Under the pieces are notes generated by a model. The model ran no database searches and was not told the DNA's origin. It was given only the letters and a program-made list of their open reading frames with translations. Shown here piece after piece: positions 7,099 to 7,396 of a stretch of 7,396 nt of DNA. The translations under genes were made by a program, and so were the position numbers. This DNA comes from an uncultured Clostridium sp. (lineage in GTDB: Bacteria; Bacillota; Clostridia; TANB77; CAG-465): contig USJA01000047.1 of the NCBI GenBank assembly GCA_900554875.1, positions 1 to 7,396 of the forward strand, given 5' to 3'. Positions within the stretch are counted from its first letter, which is position 1; each line of letters opens with the position of its first letter.

Positions 7099-7396
7099 TC
7101 AATAACTGCACAAATTACTTGGACTCACAATGTATTACTGCTTGATAGAATTAAAGATATTGAAATTAGAAAATGGTATATTAATGAAACAGTAAAAAAT
7201 GGTTGGTCTGTTAATATATTAGAAATGCAAATAAATAGTAAATTATATGAAAGACAAGCTATTTCTGAAAAAGTATCTAATTTTCCTAATACACTACCAG
7301 ATGTTCAAAGTGATTTAGCATTACAAACAATGAAAGACCCTTATATTTTTGATTTTATATCTTTAAAAGGAAAAGTAAAAGAACTAGAAATAGAAA
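7036..7396 (+). pseudogene. Headless YhcG/DUF1016 family fragment fused to ffh, continues past window
   Basis: Reading the ffh frame through its stop (7096-7098) gives an uninterrupted YhcG-type sequence to the window end. Landmarks are NLKNMKKFAEEY before the stop, then AQITWTHNVLLLDRIKD, ENGW-like KNGWSVNILEMQI, LYERQAISEK and QTMKDPYIFDF. YhcG proteins pair an N-terminal helical domain with a C-terminal PD-(D/E)XK nuclease-like domain and often sit in mobile or defence-rich regions. The first part of that N-terminal domain is absent, no start codon with a ribosome binding site is seen, and the stop replaces a residue that is usually Gln (one change from CAG to TAG would do). The nuclease domain would lie beyond the window. 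Bases 7036-7098 are shared with ffh. Family membership is fairly sure; the history (deletion, insertion or recombination) is inference. Confidence 0.8.

Noticed and set aside
1..7396. CRISPR array, tRNA genes, insertion sequence ends or phage attachment sites
   Set aside because: No regularly spaced repeats, cloverleaf-like segments, transposase pieces or terminal inverted repeats with target duplications were found, even though the YhcG fragment hints at a past insertion.

Overview
The window is very AT-rich, and its gene content (YlxM-Ffh pair, Dlt-like acyl transfer operon, strong GAGGT-type ribosome binding sites, consensus sigma-A promoter) points to a low-GC Firmicute, most likely a Clostridium-type member of the Clostridia. 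The species cannot be told from this sequence. All real genes lie on the + strand.

Layout. (1) Positions 1-694 hold the wreck of a CYTH-domain gene joined to the back half of a HAD-type phosphatase, broken by a frameshift and apparently by two deletions. (2) Positions 815-5186 hold a tight four-gene operon: an adenylation enzyme, a small carrier protein, an AlgI/DltB-like membrane O-acyltransferase (MBOAT) and a DltD-like, membrane-anchored SGNH-type protein. Together they look like a complete Dlt-type pathway: a carboxylic acid is activated with ATP, loaded on the carrier, passed through the membrane by the MBOAT and placed on an extracellular polymer. The gene order (A-C-B-D) and the acid-binding pocket differ from classical D-alanylation of teichoic acids, so the cargo is open. 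(3) Positions 5187-5422 are a gene-free control region with a perfect TTGACA-17-TATAAT promoter and a 13-bp perfect inverted repeat lying across the -10 box and the predicted start site. (4) ylxM and ffh overlap by one base and encode the signal recognition particle accessory protein and its GTPase. (5) From about 7036 to the window end the sequence encodes the middle of a YhcG/DUF1016 family protein, in the same frame as ffh. The last ~20 residues of Ffh are YhcG sequence, and the ffh stop codon sits where YhcG proteins usually carry glutamine.

The most notable points are the Ffh-YhcG chimera, the unusual substitutions in the Ffh GTPase motifs, the Asp-to-Ser change in the adenylation pocket, and the operator-like palindrome in front of ylxM-ffh. 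Function calls rest on motifs read by eye; no database search was possible.
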